Shown here: piece after piece, positions 1-12,313 of the stretch
Position numbering within the stretch: the first letter of the stretch is position 1
Layout of the letters: the number at the start of each line of letters is the position of its first letter
Source of the DNA: Tubulanus polymorphus
Taxonomy: Eukaryota; Nemertea; Palaeonemertea; Tubulaniformes; Tubulanidae
DNA: 64,000 nt
Assembly (NCBI RefSeq): GCF_964204645.1
Contig: NC_134026.1
Location: 23,330,650 to 23,394,649 of the forward strand
Reading direction: 5' to 3'
Position numbers and translations under genes: made by a program
Notes under the pieces: model-generated
Told to the model about the DNA's origin: nothing
The model's database searches: none
The model's input: the letters and a program-made list of their open reading frames with translations, nothing else

Positions 1-17
1 CATTCTTTTATTTGTAG

Positions 18-1927
18 CTAGCTGAATCAATAAAGCTCCCTTTACCAATGGTGACAATCATGCAAAGTGGTAAGGCTGCACCGGGCAAACAGAACTGTGT
101 GAAAGAGTTTATGGTTATACCCAAACCAGATATGCCAGTTAAAGAGGTAATGTTTGAAAATTTTCAATCCTTTTAAACAGATTCCGTGGTATACTTGAAT
201 CATGTCAATGTCTTTGTATTTCAGAGTATCAAAAATATATCAAATATCTATCAAACAGTTCTGAAAACTTTATATACGAAACTGGGGGTAAGTTTCACAG
301 CTGAAAATCTTGCACTAAAGTCTTGCAAAGTGACTAATACATTCTCAGAAAATAGTTTGGCAAAATCCATACATGTGTGTAAATGCACTGCGCAAGCCCC
401 AAACCATAATTGTACAATCTACTTATATCCTGATTTTTTGATAAAAGCATGAAAACAGTGGCTATAGAAAACAACATCAAACCATAATTTCACAGGTGAA
501 CATTGTTGTATGTGTATAGGTGTCTGATGGTGACTTGCACGTTCTTTAAACTGTATCATGATTTTATACTTTCCATCTGCTTTCCATATTTTGTATGAAT
601 TATGCTTTGTGTGTATTATGGTTTGTCATCAAGCCAAGGCTTGTTTACCTTGATGCTGTGTTTTTGACAAGCCGTATGTACGTACTCATACATGTTGATA
701 CCATTAACTGCCACTCACATTTTTGTGTCTTTTTTGCATTTTAGGTCACCATAAAGAATGTTTCAGAATCAGGGGCTATTTGTCCACAGTTCGACCGACC
801 AGAACAAGGTCTAGATGCAATACAGGAAGCTATCACCACTCTTGGTTTCACCCCAGGTGAAGACTTTCACATTGCAATCAATGCGGCAGGACACGAAATG
901 TTTGATAGTGTAAGTACCAGTATTCTAATACATAAGAAGTAATAATTCTGTAAATCAATATACATTGCAATAAGGGTTTTAATCAGATTTTTTATAATCT
1001 ACTGCAGGAAAAGGGCAAATATGAAGTGGTGACTGGTATGCAAAAATTACCGGATGATATGCCCGACTTCTGGGCAGAATTACTGGGTCGGTATCAATCA
1101 ATTATAGCATTGATAGATCCTATTAGAAAGGAGGTAAGTAACAGACATTTTTAACCAGTTCATGCACACTTTGGTTTGACCCTCCGGTATGTTGTATATT
1201 TGAAATTTACTTTATTCCAGGATAAGGTGCAATGGATGGCAATTTGTGAGAGATTGTCTGAGCGCTGTTACATCATCAGTGATAACAAATGTCCTCGACC
1301 CGGATTATTGAAGGATAATGAACCTGTTGATGATTTCAAAACGAGCGCAGTTGTCATGAAAATGGAACAAATAACCTCTGTGTCTGATATCATCAATGCA
1401 TCAAAAACAATGGAATGTAAGTAATTCTTACAGCTTTCAGTTCACTTACGTCCATAAATTTAAACGTTTTCGAATTTTCATAATTGAAGGACTACTTAAT
1501 TTTTTCAGTTGCTTTCTCTTCTTGTATTTAAATGATTTAGTTTATTTCAGATAAAGAAAATCAGGTGATCATTTCCAGTAGTGTAGGGGATTCCAGTGAT
1601 TCATTCATTACAGATTTAGTAAGTTCTTGTAAAATCAATTGATATTCCTCATTTACATTGAATACTTTCAATGATAATATATGAACTCCTTTGACGTTTC
1701 AGGCAGTTGGCATACAAAGTAGATTTCTGAAAACTGGATCACCGTGTCGTGGAGAGCGCGTTGCCAAGTTGAATCGTTTACTACAAATTGGAGAACAATT
1801 AGAGGAACAAAACAAATTAGTGAAATGGGATGAGCACATTTTCCCAAAACTATCTCTTCCTCCTCCTCCAGAGACTCCCGAAGGTGAAGCAGATGCGAAC
1901 GCTGAACAAGATGCCAAGAAAAAATAG
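18..1927 (+). CDS. ENO4: Enolase 4-like protein, 3' part (7 exons)
   Basis: Exons read: 18-146, 225-287, 745-909, 1008-1133, 1221-1416, 1551-1618, 1703-1927. All have AG/GT borders and compatible phases and give about 323 C-terminal residues. The product resembles the C-terminal enolase barrel of ENO4, an enolase relative needed in the vertebrate sperm flagellum. Recognisable blocks are LPMVTIMQSGKAAPGKQN, a GFTPGEDFHIAINAAGHEMF block, and GIQSRFLKTGSPCRGERVAK, which matches the enolase 'K-GSP-RGERVAKYN' strand. The tail after about residue 290 is Pro/Glu/Ala-rich and ends KKK. The 5' exons lie left of the window, so the N-terminal region is not visible. An AATAAA lies at about 2075-2080. The gene is tail-to-tail with FAHD2 about 370 bp away. 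Ordinary metabolic enolase is less likely because the sequence diverges from it and has ENO4-type spacing. Confidence 0.85.
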
Positions 1928-2298
1928 CTCATCTTTGGTGATTTAAAGAACTTTCTGTTTTTTTCATCAAAGTTTGATGTATGTGATGTCAGTGATGCGT
2001 AGCACTTTCAGAATGTATACAAACACCTTCAGATTACATAAAATTGTCTTTTTAACGTGATATTAAAAAGGATCAATAAATAAGACTTTCAAACCTAATC
2101 CGTCCAAATCGTTAAAATGCTATCACAAATTATTTTAAAATATCAAATATAATTCATTCAGCAGTTTATTATATAAATAAAATGTTATACATTATTTAAT
2201 TGTTGTTATGCTTTAGAGCAGGAGAAAATCAGGGAATATTCTTCACAATTCATCTTAAAAGTTGTCAAGAATGATACTAAGATACAAGGCAGTGATTA

Positions 2299-4047
2299 CT
2301 AGACAACTTTGTTCACTATCTTTCCAATCTCATCAATTTCACACTCAACTACATCACCTTTCTGAAAGATAGAATAATTCACTGTTATTTGACTGCTTAC
2401 AAAAATATAGAATATTGGAATTACAGACATGCGTGCTATACCTTTAAGAATTCAGGAGGATTTCGAAAAACTCCAACGCCAGGTGGTGTACCAGTTAAAA
2501 TTATGTCTCCAGGAGTTAGTGTAACAAATCTACGAAAAAATTCAATGAACATTTTGATCAGAAATACATGAAACAAGTAGGTTAGGAAAAAAAAGATGGT
2601 CAATTAATTATTCCCTTATTGTACATACTGTGAAACAAATGATACAAGTTTCTCTGTTTTAAAAACAAGTTGATTTGTGTTACTATCCTGTTTTGTAATT
2701 CCATTCACTCGACACCGCAAACCAATTTTATGTGGATCTGAAAATCGAGAAGCAGAAATTGAAGTAAATTTTTCTATAGGGAAGCGAATCAGATTTCCAG
2801 TGATGTAAATGATTACTAACCAGAAATGGAATCTTTGGTAACAACAGCTGGACCAAGAGGACAGAATGTGTCCATAGTTTTACCGACTAACCATTGTTTA
2901 CCATTTCTTTTCATTTGCCAGTCACGAGCGCTGACATCATGGGCTATAGTATAACCAAACACATGATCCATCGCATCTGTTTCCTGATGTACATGATAAA
3001 CAAACACAAGTGACATATTAACTAAAAAAAATCTTATGATGATTGTCCAAGAGACAGTCTATATAAAATCATTCTCTCTCTAACTAGAAAGGGTTTACCT
3101 TAATGTCTTTGCCTCCTTTTCCAATCACAATTGTCAATTCTACTTCCCAATCTAATTCCTGTAGAGGCGAAATATATACCGGGTAATCATAAATGACCTA
3201 ATTTTTCATATCAGGCTTGTAACAAAGTTATTGTTGCTTTGGAAAGGATGCTTGGTATCATTACCTGAGTGACCTTTGGATGAACAACATCATCATTTGG
3301 GCCAACTATGGAACTAGCAAACTTGCTGAATATGACAGGTTCAGTAGGAACTGGGAGGTTCTGTTCAGAGCAATGATCATGATAGTTCATACCAATACAT
3401 AACACTTTATCAGGTTTTGTTATTGGCGATGTAAGATTCACTTCTTCTGGTTTAAGTGTACATTTTCTTTCGGCCACTATCCTAAAACAAATTAGAACTC
3501 ATCTCTATATAACATCATTACAATTTTCCTAGTAGATACAGTCACAGGGGCTCGTATTAGATTTGTAGGTAATGTAAAAATGATAATCTTTTAATCCAAT
3601 GTATATAGGCCTAGTATATATAAAATAACATATATACTTTATACATTGGATTAACAGATTATCGTTTTTACATTACCTACAACTCTGATACGAGCCCCTG
3701 TAGATACAGTTACTTATCGAGTCAAATTACCTTTTGACTTTTTTAACAACATTGCCATCGCCCTCTTGCAAAAATTCAACCATACTATTCGGAATAGCAC
3801 TATCCGCATCATTCAAATCCACGATCTCCCCATTCTCTAACTGAACTCCGAGTTTGATGGTACTCTTCTTATCAGATGTATTCGGGGTGAATTGCACAAA
3901 CCTCATTTTACTATGTCTATGTCTATGAAGGCTTCTACAACTCCTAACAACAAAATTACACGAAAAAGTGGAAGGCTTTATCAATTTCAACGAAATAACT
4001 CGTGACAAAAGAAGAAGTTTGGACATTGAACTGATAACGCAGCACAT
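2299..4047 (-). CDS. FAHD2: Fumarylacetoacetate hydrolase domain protein, FAHD2-type (7 exons)
   Basis: Coding exons in transcript order: 4047-3731, 3481-3265, 3158-3099, 2983-2821, 2737-2629, 2529-2442, 2361-2299; about 338 aa. FAHD2 belongs to the FAH superfamily of Mg2+-dependent C-C hydrolases/decarboxylases; its physiological substrate is unsettled. Conserved blocks are [66 protein letters not shown] and [13 protein letters not shown], all in family order. The metal ligands expected in the [10 protein letters not shown] and HDVSARDWQ blocks are present. The N-terminus is basic with Ser/Leu/Arg residues and no acids, as in a mitochondrial presequence; either the ATG at 4047 or the one at about 4026 could be used. 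Intron 1 contains a foldback element (see separate entry). A tttatt on the + strand at about 2165 gives AATAAA on the coding strand. Confidence 0.92.
3543..3700. mobile_element. MITE-like foldback element in FAHD2 intron 1
   Basis: About 158 bp. The outer ~57 bp of each side are inverted copies: left starts CAGGGGCTCGTATTAGA and the complement of the right end starts CAGGGGCTCGTATCAGA, continuing to CCAATGTATA with few mismatches. The direct repeat TAGATACAGT flanks it on both sides (3533-3542 and 3701-3710). There is no coding capacity. The CAGGGG ends resemble hAT termini, but the 10-bp flank is longer than the usual 8-bp hAT target duplication, so the superfamily is uncertain. Confidence 0.8.
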
Positions 4048-4244
4048 GTACGTAACAGATTAGATGTACATATAAAACATGTACATGTACAAATCTGACA
4101 GCTCAGGCGCAACGACCTTGAGCTTAGGTTGTAAACAAAATAAATTGTGGAGCCAGTGTGGAGCACGTGGAAATGTGTCGATAAACCACATGAAACTAGA
4201 GAAAAACCCTTTATTTTGAATCCTTAACGCATTAGTGTGTTAAA
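4048..4244. promoter_or_regulatory. Divergent FAHD2/NLE1 promoter interval
   Basis: Only 197 bp separate the FAHD2 ATG (reading left) from the proposed NLE1 ATG (reading right), so both promoters and 5' UTRs must share or overlap this stretch. No clear TATA box was recognised. The sequence near 4040-4095 contains repeated ACATGTAC-like palindromes. Confidence 0.6.
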
Positions 4245-7200
4245 ATGAGGTGATTATTAAAGATGGCGAGGATATTTTTCTACATATGTAATTTAAGTTC
4301 ATTTGAAGTTCGTTATCAGGTTATGGTGCAATATTTTAGCGTAAAAATCTTGACGGTCGTACTAAGTATCGAGCGAAACAGTCGAGTATGTGCAGTGTAT
4401 TGACAAGCGTGTAATTTTTCAATTGTTTCTAGCGTGGCGGAGGAAGGGAAACGATTGCTGACTCAGTTGAAAAGTGAGGATGGTGAAGTTCTAGGTGCTC
4501 CTTTTGATTTGCCCGTCGACATTACAACAGAAAAACTTCAACTGATTTGTAATGCATTACTACAGAAAGTAGGTTTTAACTGGTGCTCACTCCGCCACTT
4601 ACTTAACAACTTGAGATAATGACGATGATGATGATGATGATATTCTCCAAAATTTCTTTTTTCAAGGAGGAGCCATGTCCTTATTCTTTTTTTGTTGATG
4701 AGAAAGAAATCACCACAACTCTAGAGGGCTGTTTGGATAAAGACACTTTAGAAAGCTCGGAAAAAGTTGTTGAAATCATATATCAGCCAGAAGCTGTATT
4801 CAAAGTCAGAGCAGTTACAAGATGTACTAGTACAATAGAAGGCCATGCTGAAGCTGTCATATCTGTTGCATTTAGTCCTTCAGGAAGGTTAGTGTCAGAT
4901 GGTATGTCTCTATAGAGACTTAGGATTTTCTGTCCATTCAACAGAAAAGCCTTGAACTTGAAAAACTTGAACTTAAAAGTGTTAATAAAAATGTGAAGGG
5001 TGCGGCTATGCTGAAACCAGTTATCACTGCTTTGCAGCTATATTTGAATATTGAACTGCTCATAGATGATTTTTGTATTTATTTTTATGTTCAGTTATTT
5101 GGCAAGTGGTTCCGGTGATACGACTGTCAGATTTTGGGATGTTAATACAGAAACTCCACATCATACTTGTAAAGGTATGACTGCATCACAATCATACAAC
5201 ACAGATTTAAATCGAAATGTGATCTATATTTATGATGGGTGGATCATTTAATGTGATCTCTTTTATTTCCATTCCAGGGCATAAAAACTGGATTCTGTGT
5301 ATAGCCTGGTCTCCAGATGGAAACAAATTAGCATCCGGGTGCAAAAGTAGTCAAGTAAATCAATAAATTTGTCTACATGTATCTTCAATATGTTTCTATA
5401 ATAATTGAACTAGGAATAGGAAAATAGGAATGTTAGAATTGCCTCCTCTTTTAAATCCATGTGTAGGTTGTTTGTTATAAGTCATTTCTTTTGCGGTGTT
5501 CTTATGTTACAGTTCACATTTTTATTTGTTGTTCACTTATTATATTCTCGTCTTCCACCATAATCATTGAATGATTCTCTACCAAAAAGATCTTTAATTG
5601 AATTATTGTGAACCTCTCAATATACAGTTTGTACAGCGCTAACTGATGTTTTATGATATTCAGATATGTATTTGGGATCCAGTAACAGGAAAGCAAATTG
5701 GTAAAACACTCACCGGACATAGACAATGGATAACCTGGCTTTCATGGAAACCTTTACACTTGTAAGCATGCTCAAAATATTTCTAATTCTGATATTTGTA
5801 ATAACGCTGTGTTCTTTATTCTTATATATATGAAAAGAGAAGTTTTATGAATGGGCTTTTGTCTTGTTTTCTTCATTTTAGAGATCCTTCCTGTAGATAT
5901 GTTGCCAGCTCATCGAAGGTCTGTTTCGCTTTGAATACATGTAGTTATGAGTCTCATTGTATAATCAAATAATGATGTATCAATTTTACTTTGTAGGACT
6001 GCACTATACGGGTGTGGGATGTAGTATTAGGACAGTGTCAAGTGGTACTGTCTGGTCATCTACAAAGTGTAACCTGCATCAAATGGGGAGGATCAAATTT
6101 ATTATATACGTCATCACAAGACAGAACTGTTAAAGTTTGGAGACCAGAAGATGTAAGTTTGATGCTCAGTTACTAAAGAGATACCCGTATTTGATTTTGT
6201 TTATGAAGTGAACAGGGAAGTTTCTCTTGATAATAGGGAGTATTGTGTCGGACGTTACAAGGACATGGGCATTGGGTAAACACTCTGGCTTTAAGTACAG
6301 ACTATGTTCTACGGACTGGTGCATATGATCCCGCAAAAGCTGTGATAACGCCACAACCAGTCAGTGGCAAAGGTAGATTTTCCTTTGATAATTGATTAAA
6401 GCCAAATTATTTGCTGAATACTCTGACAAGTTTTATTGAATTTCAAATATTACATATATTGCAACACACATTCATTGTATCAAGAAAAGAAAAGAATATG
6501 ATATCTGACAAGAGAATACTACACTGAATCTAGTTGATATCTAAAATCTGAATTAATTCACTACCTCAACTAATGAAATATACAATACAGACGTGTTCAC
6601 ATACGTCATGTATATTGAGTATTCGATGTACTGATTTGGATTAAATCTATTCTTAATTAAGTTGATTATTTATTTCTAAACATCTCTAGAGCACTGTGTG
6701 TACAATTTACATATCGAGGCAGAATATCTATCTACAAAGCAACTAATGATACCTGAATTCATTTAAATGCTAGGAAACCTGAGCTGTAGGTAGTATCGTG
6801 AGCTACGTCATGTGTTTATGCCATTATTATCACATTTTGCTCTAATTATATATAACTGCTTGAAGCAACTGATAAAAATGTGGTTTCATTTGCCGAATTT
6901 GATTTACATAATTGCTGAACTGCACTGGGCTGTATTTACACATAAGGCGGTAAATGTTGATTTTTTAGTTATTTTATCTAGCAATGCATGCCTAAATTAC
7001 CCTCATAAATTGGGCTTAGATACCCTGTTGGTAGACAGCCCCTGTGCCCGGTTTTCCAATAAAACTTTGAATCTACCAGGTCTTCGTCTTCAATGTATAG
7101 ATGATATTTTCCTCCAGTGAATTTAAGAGGGTCGTCAGTTGTCGGGTACAACTTTTCTTTAAAGTAATGTACTCTACCGAAGGTATCAAATACACCAGGA

Positions 7201-10200
7201 GCAGTTATATTTTTTTCATCTAATATGCGACATGGTCTGCCAGCGGTTATGTTTTTGTAGATACTTGAATACTTTATGTTCCCCAAGCGCTGTCCAATTG
7301 TTGGTGGTGTAAAGAGAAACTTCATTTTCAGTCCTTCAGATGTGAGTGTTTCATTACATTTTTGCTGTTTAGTTGTAACGCAAGAGGTTAGATTTCTGTA
7401 GTAGCAAAACTCTTTTTCAGTTACTAGTGTATGTTGTTTAAGATAGACGTATTCCTGATCCTTAATTCTTTTGTACGAAAAGGTGACAAAGATTCCATAC
7501 TTTCCAACATCATATGTCTGCATAATTGTAGCCATCTTTATCCAAGCATTCTTTTGGGTTAGATGTCCAGTTATATTTTGACAGCTCTGTGTGTATTTAG
7601 GATGATTCAGGAATATACCAACGTCGTCGAAATATTTATTAAAATCGGTCGTTTCAGCGAGGTTCAACTTTTTCAGTTCATATTGGCCATTTTTTGTCGG
7701 TTCTAAATGAATGCACAAGAAGATGATGAGACCGCCGCACATCATTACGATAATGATTAAAGCAATCAACAAGCGAACGAGTTTCATTTGGAGAGCTTTC
7801 ACCTCTTCCTTTACTAGTGACCGCATCTGACGAACAACCATGACCAAAGAAATGAGAAAACCGTTGACGAAAAGCAGTGTGGCTCGGATGAATTGTACTC
7901 GACTAATGGCAATTTCTTGGCATGTGCAGATAAGGACATATATGATAACTTCAGGTACCCCATGGATTATTAGAACAGCAAGTGTTGCAATATCGCAGTT
8001 GATGAAACAGTTGCCGTATAATTCATCGCGCGCTGTATTCATAATGATCAACATAGTTGTAAATACACCGATAATGCAGAACGTTAGAAAGGCATTCACG
8101 ATCTCCGATGGAAATGGCCCGAAAATGATTTCTCGTTTCATCGATGTGAGATCATAGTAAAACATCCAGTTCAATGTAAAATCGCTCATATAGGCAACTA
8201 ACGTCATCAGAAAAACAATGATGTTCAACGTTTTCTTTGTGCCGGACCGATGCGGACAGTCAGGTTCATGAAGTTGGTCATCGTCGACGAGTTGAGATTT
8301 TTCGTTACCAGCGATTCTTTCAGTAAGTTCATGTTCATCTTTTGCTGCCATAGTTTTCTCTTTTCTCTAGATACACTGCATTCATTGTAATTCTACTTCA
8401 TCGGCATTAGATTCTTAATTTTCTTTGCTTCATCTTTTTCTTCCTACGTATTGAAATTCACTCGATCTACTTAAATCTTTCAATCAAATTATAGTATAGA
8501 TTAGTGTCTGACATATCTCTACTTACCAGTTCAGGGTGTCGATGTACTGGAAGTGGTACAGCTGTACAGAATTCTTATGCCAAAGACTGCAGTATAATCA
8601 GCAAAAAATACATCAATCATCTCTGTTCTTGATGCACAGATGTTGCCATCTGGTACTAAAACCTGAAGGCTTTATTAGCAGTTCAGATGACATGCGGATT
8701 ATTGATTTCGTCAGAATTAGAAATGCTTCAACAGGATACTGTATCTAATTTTCTTTTATTGAATAGCTAATGAAAGTGCTTAGACAACATTGACCCAAAA
8801 ATATGATAAAAATTTAATTCTATCCGTATAAGAACATTTTGTGACCATTAGCATCTTAATCCTAAATCTTGTACATATTGTGGCTCTAAATATCCAGTTG
8901 GAAAACACTTCATGTGGCCAGTTCTCCACGCCCATTTTGCATCCATCATGTCCTTCTCTGTGTACAACCTTAGATTCCTTGAGTTATCAATAGCTTTTAA
9001 CGGAGACAATAAATCAGATATATTGAACTCTCTGAAATAATGCAATTTGCCAAATTCATCCCGTGCTCCTGTAGCATATCTGTAAGTGAAACACGTCCCG
9101 TTGTCCTTATTATGCATAAGCATCGCATCAAAATAAATGTCCCCTAAGCGCACGTAGTCTTTAGCTTGGATGAACTGAAATTTATACGTATATATGGATG
9201 CTGTTGGGCTGAGGTGGTAACTAGTTTGACAGTTTACCAGTGTTTGAAACGAGCAAGTTGTCCTGATGTCGCGCATGTAACAGAATTCCAGCGTTTCAAT
9301 GATCGATGATGTATTCACGTATATGTATTCGGTATTTTCGAATTGATTATGTATGTACGTAGTTGTTACTCCGTATATACCAACGCTTCTCACATCGGAT
9401 ATGGTCGCCAATTTCAGCCAGCTGTTTGTCAAATTTGGACAACCGATGCCGAATGATGGATGTTTGAGGAATATACCAATGTTCGTAAAATATCTGTTGA
9501 ATTGTGTGCTGTTTTTCTGAAGTGTTTTCAGTTTAACTTCTCCGTTTGGAGTTGGTTCGAGGTGAGTAAGCAGAAATATCAGTATTCCACCAGTCATAAG
9601 AAGCATTACACCCATCGACAGGAAAATGTGCACGAACCGTTTTAGCCAAGACTGTATCTTGCCATTGATTTCCGCGCGTACAAATCTGGTCACAGCGATA
9701 ACATTCAAAAACACACTGTTAAACAGTAAAAGCAAGGCACGGTAAAACTGAATGCGAGTGATTTCAACTTCTTGGCACGAAGCAATTATTACATAGAGAA
9801 TCATCTGAGGAATCGACGAACACGTGATCGCGATGAGGTTCACAAGGTCGACATCTAGCAGCGGCTTCCGGTAGATTTCACCTTTTGTCACGTTGTACAT
9901 AACGAGAATACTCGTAAATATCCCAATGATGCAAAAGGCGAGAAAACTGTTCACGATTCTCTCGTCGACTGGTCCGAATACGAGTCCGCGTTCGACATTT
10001 AACAACTGAAAGTACATGGCCCAATCAAGAATCATATCGCTAATGATCCAGACCATTGTCAGTAAAAAGATTGTCGTTCGTAATATCGGACGCTTCCAAA
10101 ATAAATCATCATGCTCCGGTCTATCCATGAGTTTAACTTCTCATCTACAGGCAAAAAACAGTGTCAAAACCTCAGCTTTGTTCTGTATGACTAGCTCTCC

Positions 10201-12191
10201 ATGTCCTTTGGCTTTAGCGATTTTTTCTGTTTTGCTGCGTTCTTTATTTCGACCTATAATTTACTCGTCATGTGTGTCAGCTAAACTATCGAGTTCATCT
10301 TTATAATACAAAAATGATTTTTCGTGATCATTGTCTCAATATTAAATGTCTGACACCTGTTGCTTCGACCAACTGTTAATCATTCAAATAAAAACGATCA
10401 AAAGCTGATGTCTACTTTGCATATACAAAGAGTATATCACTGTACCTTTCATATTTCTATTCTATTTTTACATGAAATTTTCCATGGAAGAAACTACTAG
10501 TTACACATATCTTATTTATGTTTGGCGATGAAAAGAAAGAAACCTCATTTTGACATTGCTTATGTTCACAAATTTACTGAATCTTATTCTCTTACTTAAG
10601 ATTTGTGAAGGATTATATTATGTTTTTGTTAGCCTTTCATCAGATAGAAAAAGTCTTGCTCAATATGGTGACTATTGATGTAATATGAACCTTTGTATGT
10701 TTGATATTGTTGATTTAGGGAATTTCATGCAGCAGAGAAAGTGGTTCAGTTGTCTTAAATAAACAAATATATACAAATGCATGTACCGGTATACCAATAT
10801 CACTTAAACTTTTCTGACCTTGTTGTCATCTATGTCACATATGACATTTGTAGTCTGTTATCAAATTAAGTCCAAGTTAAATATATGATATGAATGTTAT
10901 ACAAGAAAGAAGGAATAGGTTTACTTAACTTCTTATTCACAATAGTGAAACATTTTCATTTGTTTTATCTCAACAGGTGAAGAACTTAAGAGTAAAGCCC
11001 TTGAAAGATATAATAATGCCATAGTAAGTTATGCCTATGATCCGAAATTCATAAATCTTTGATTTATGATCGTATGTAATATATGTACAAATATAGTTAG
11101 TTTTTCTTAGTGATGTCATAATCAAAATAAAAAAATGGAAATGTTTATCAGAAAAAAATATTATGACATCCGTAGAAATATGATAACTCTATAAATAATG
11201 TATTGATGCCATGAAAAACTAGATTATCAAATGATATTGTGGTTAATGACTGCTATGTCTAAATGGATTCTTCAATTCATTTCAGGGTTCTCATCCAGAA
11301 TACTTGGTGTCAGGATCAGATGACTTCACATTGTTCTTATGGCAGCCGGCTGTAGATAAGAAATCCATTGCACGTATGACTGGTCATCAGCAGTTAATCA
11401 ACGAAGTTCTATTTTCACCAGATACTCGTCTGATTGCAAGCGCTTCATTCGATAAATCAATAAAAATCTGGGATGGTAGAACTGGAAAGTATGTTAGCTT
11501 TATTAGTTACATGATTACAGAAATATTGTTCCCTCCATCTCAGATTACTTATTATTACTTTTGTATTTAGATATCTGTCATCATTACGAGGACATGTGAG
11601 TCGTGTTTACCAGGTTGCTTGGTCGGCTGACAGTCGACTTCTATGTAGTGGCAGTTCAGACTCGACACTGAAAGTCTGGGATATGAAAAAGTTCAAAATA
11701 CTTCAAGATCTACCAGGTCACGCTGATGAGGTATGACATAATTCACAGGCATACTTGATTAGAGCAGAATCTCATTTGAATCATAGATTGAACTTTTATT
11801 AAGGTTTACTTACGCTATATTGCATGAAAATTTGCATGAATGACTTTAGGATCTCGAATTAGAATATCTATGTACACTATTTTATATACATAAAAACATA
11901 CAAAAGATTATTCATTTAATAAATATGTTGAATTGACCGCTTACATCAGGAAAGTATTATGAATATTGCTCTTTCTTTGAAATATGCAAAATCATTTCCA
12001 AATGGAATTGTGCCTTGCAGGTTTATGCAGTTGATTGGAGTCCAGATGGTCAGAGAGTGGCTAGTGGGGGAAAGGATAAAGTTCTCAAAATGTAAGTTAT
12101 TGTTCCTATGATTAGTCATTTAAGATGGATTTCATGATACATGTATTTCAAATACGCTCTTCCATTTTCTTGTTTCAGATGGCGTAAATAA
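4245..12191 (+). CDS. NLE1: Notchless homolog 1, WD40 ribosome-assembly factor (14 exons)
   Basis: Exons: 4245-4249, 4433-4568, 4667-4887, 5095-5174, 5278-5354, 5664-5761, 5882-5918, 5997-6152, 6237-6372, 10977-11023, 11286-11488, 11571-11730, 12021-12091, 12179-12191; 479 aa, near the usual ~485. The protein has an N-terminal NLE domain ([20 protein letters not shown]) followed by eight WD40 repeats ([49 protein letters not shown] and others). In other eukaryotes NLE1/Rsa4 works with the AAA ATPase Midasin in pre-60S maturation. Exon 2 has no in-frame ATG; the start is inferred from ATGAG just before a GTGATT donor, giving M-S-V-A-E-E. Intron 9 (6373-10976) holds two antisense genes. Exon 7 is only 37 nt. 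Confidence 0.93.
6978..8351 (-). CDS. Unidentified five-helix membrane protein with ectodomain, copy 1 (nested in NLE1 intron)
   Basis: A single uninterrupted frame of 457 codons from ATG at 8351. Hydrophobic segments are at about residues 41-66, 83-105, 121-143, 153-173 and 193-214, followed by about 240 polar residues with several N-x-S/T sites and cysteines. Shared with copies 2 and 3: a GP motif after helix 1, a (E/H/S)x(V/I)PQ/E motif opening helix 3, C(Q/H)E(V/I)xI after helix 3, GIFLxHP...C early in the ectodomain, WKTGHRGC near the end, and a Cys as the last residue (LGMHC-stop). The helix 1 SDFTLNW and helix 3 VP(E/Q) motifs are reminiscent of XK/XKR proteins, a weak resemblance only. 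The gene lies wholly inside NLE1 intron 9 on the opposite strand. Function unknown; a surface location is inferred from the glycosylation sites. Confidence 0.85.
   Translation of the reverse strand: MAAKDEHELTERIAGNEKSQLVDDDQLHEPDCPHRSGTKKTLNIIVFLMTLVAYMSDFTLNWMFYYDLTSMKREIIFGPFPSEIVNAFLTFCIIGVFTTMLIIMNTARDELYGNCFINCDIATLAVLIIHGVPEVIIYVLICTCQEIAISRVQFIRATLLFVNGFLISLVMVVRQMRSLVKEEVKALQMKLVRLLIALIIIVMMCGGLIIFLCIHLEPTKNGQYELKKLNLAETTDFNKYFDDVGIFLNHPKYTQSCQNITGHLTQKNAWIKMATIMQTYDVGKYGIFVTFSYKRIKDQEYVYLKQHTLVTEKEFCYYRNLTSCVTTKQQKCNETLTSEGLKMKFLFTPPTIGQRLGNIKYSSIYKNITAGRPCRILDEKNITAPGVFDTFGRVHYFKEKLYPTTDDPLKFTGGKYHLYIEDEDLVDSKFYWKTGHRGCLPTGYLSPIYEGNLGMHC
8848..10128 (-). CDS. Unidentified five-helix membrane protein with ectodomain, copy 2 (nested in NLE1 intron)
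   Basis: A single-exon frame of 426 codons from ATG at 10128. It has a shorter cytoplasmic N-terminus (about 15 residues) than copies 1 and 3, then the same five-helix pattern: helix 1 [19 protein letters not shown], helix 2 after [15 protein letters not shown], helix 3 with [20 protein letters not shown], then helices 4 and 5. The ectodomain carries [22 protein letters not shown] and [16 protein letters not shown], and ends LGLRC-stop. There are several N-x-S/T sites. A tttatt at 8755-8760 supplies AATAAA on the coding strand downstream of the stop. It is tandem with copy 1 (about 500 bp apart, same strand) inside NLE1 intron 9. It is more similar to copy 1 than to copy 3. Function unknown. 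Confidence 0.85.
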   Translation of the reverse strand: MDRPEHDDLFWKRPILRTTIFLLTMVWIISDMILDWAMYFQLLNVERGLVFGPVDERIVNSFLAFCIIGIFTSILVMYNVTKGEIYRKPLLDVDLVNLIAITCSSIPQMILYVIIASCQEVEITRIQFYRALLLLFNSVFLNVIAVTRFVRAEINGKIQSWLKRFVHIFLSMGVMLLMTGGILIFLLTHLEPTPNGEVKLKTLQKNSTQFNRYFTNIGIFLKHPSFGIGCPNLTNSWLKLATISDVRSVGIYGVTTTYIHNQFENTEYIYVNTSSIIETLEFCYMRDIRTTCSFQTLVNCQTSYHLSPTASIYTYKFQFIQAKDYVRLGDIYFDAMLMHNKDNGTCFTYRYATGARDEFGKLHYFREFNISDLLSPLKAIDNSRNLRLYTEKDMMDAKWAWRTGHMKCFPTGYLEPQYVQDLGLRC

Positions 12192-12313
12192 TCTGCAATG
12201 AAGGCATTATCCAATTCATTTGTAAAATATGAAGTAAAATATGTTTTAAATACAGTTAATGAAATTTTCTTCTTCGTGAGGTCGTTTTATTCTGACAATG
12301 ACCTGAACAGTTT

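Noticed and set aside
7840-8157. 105-codon plus-strand frame opposite TM copy 1
   Set aside because: Shadow of the real minus-strand gene.
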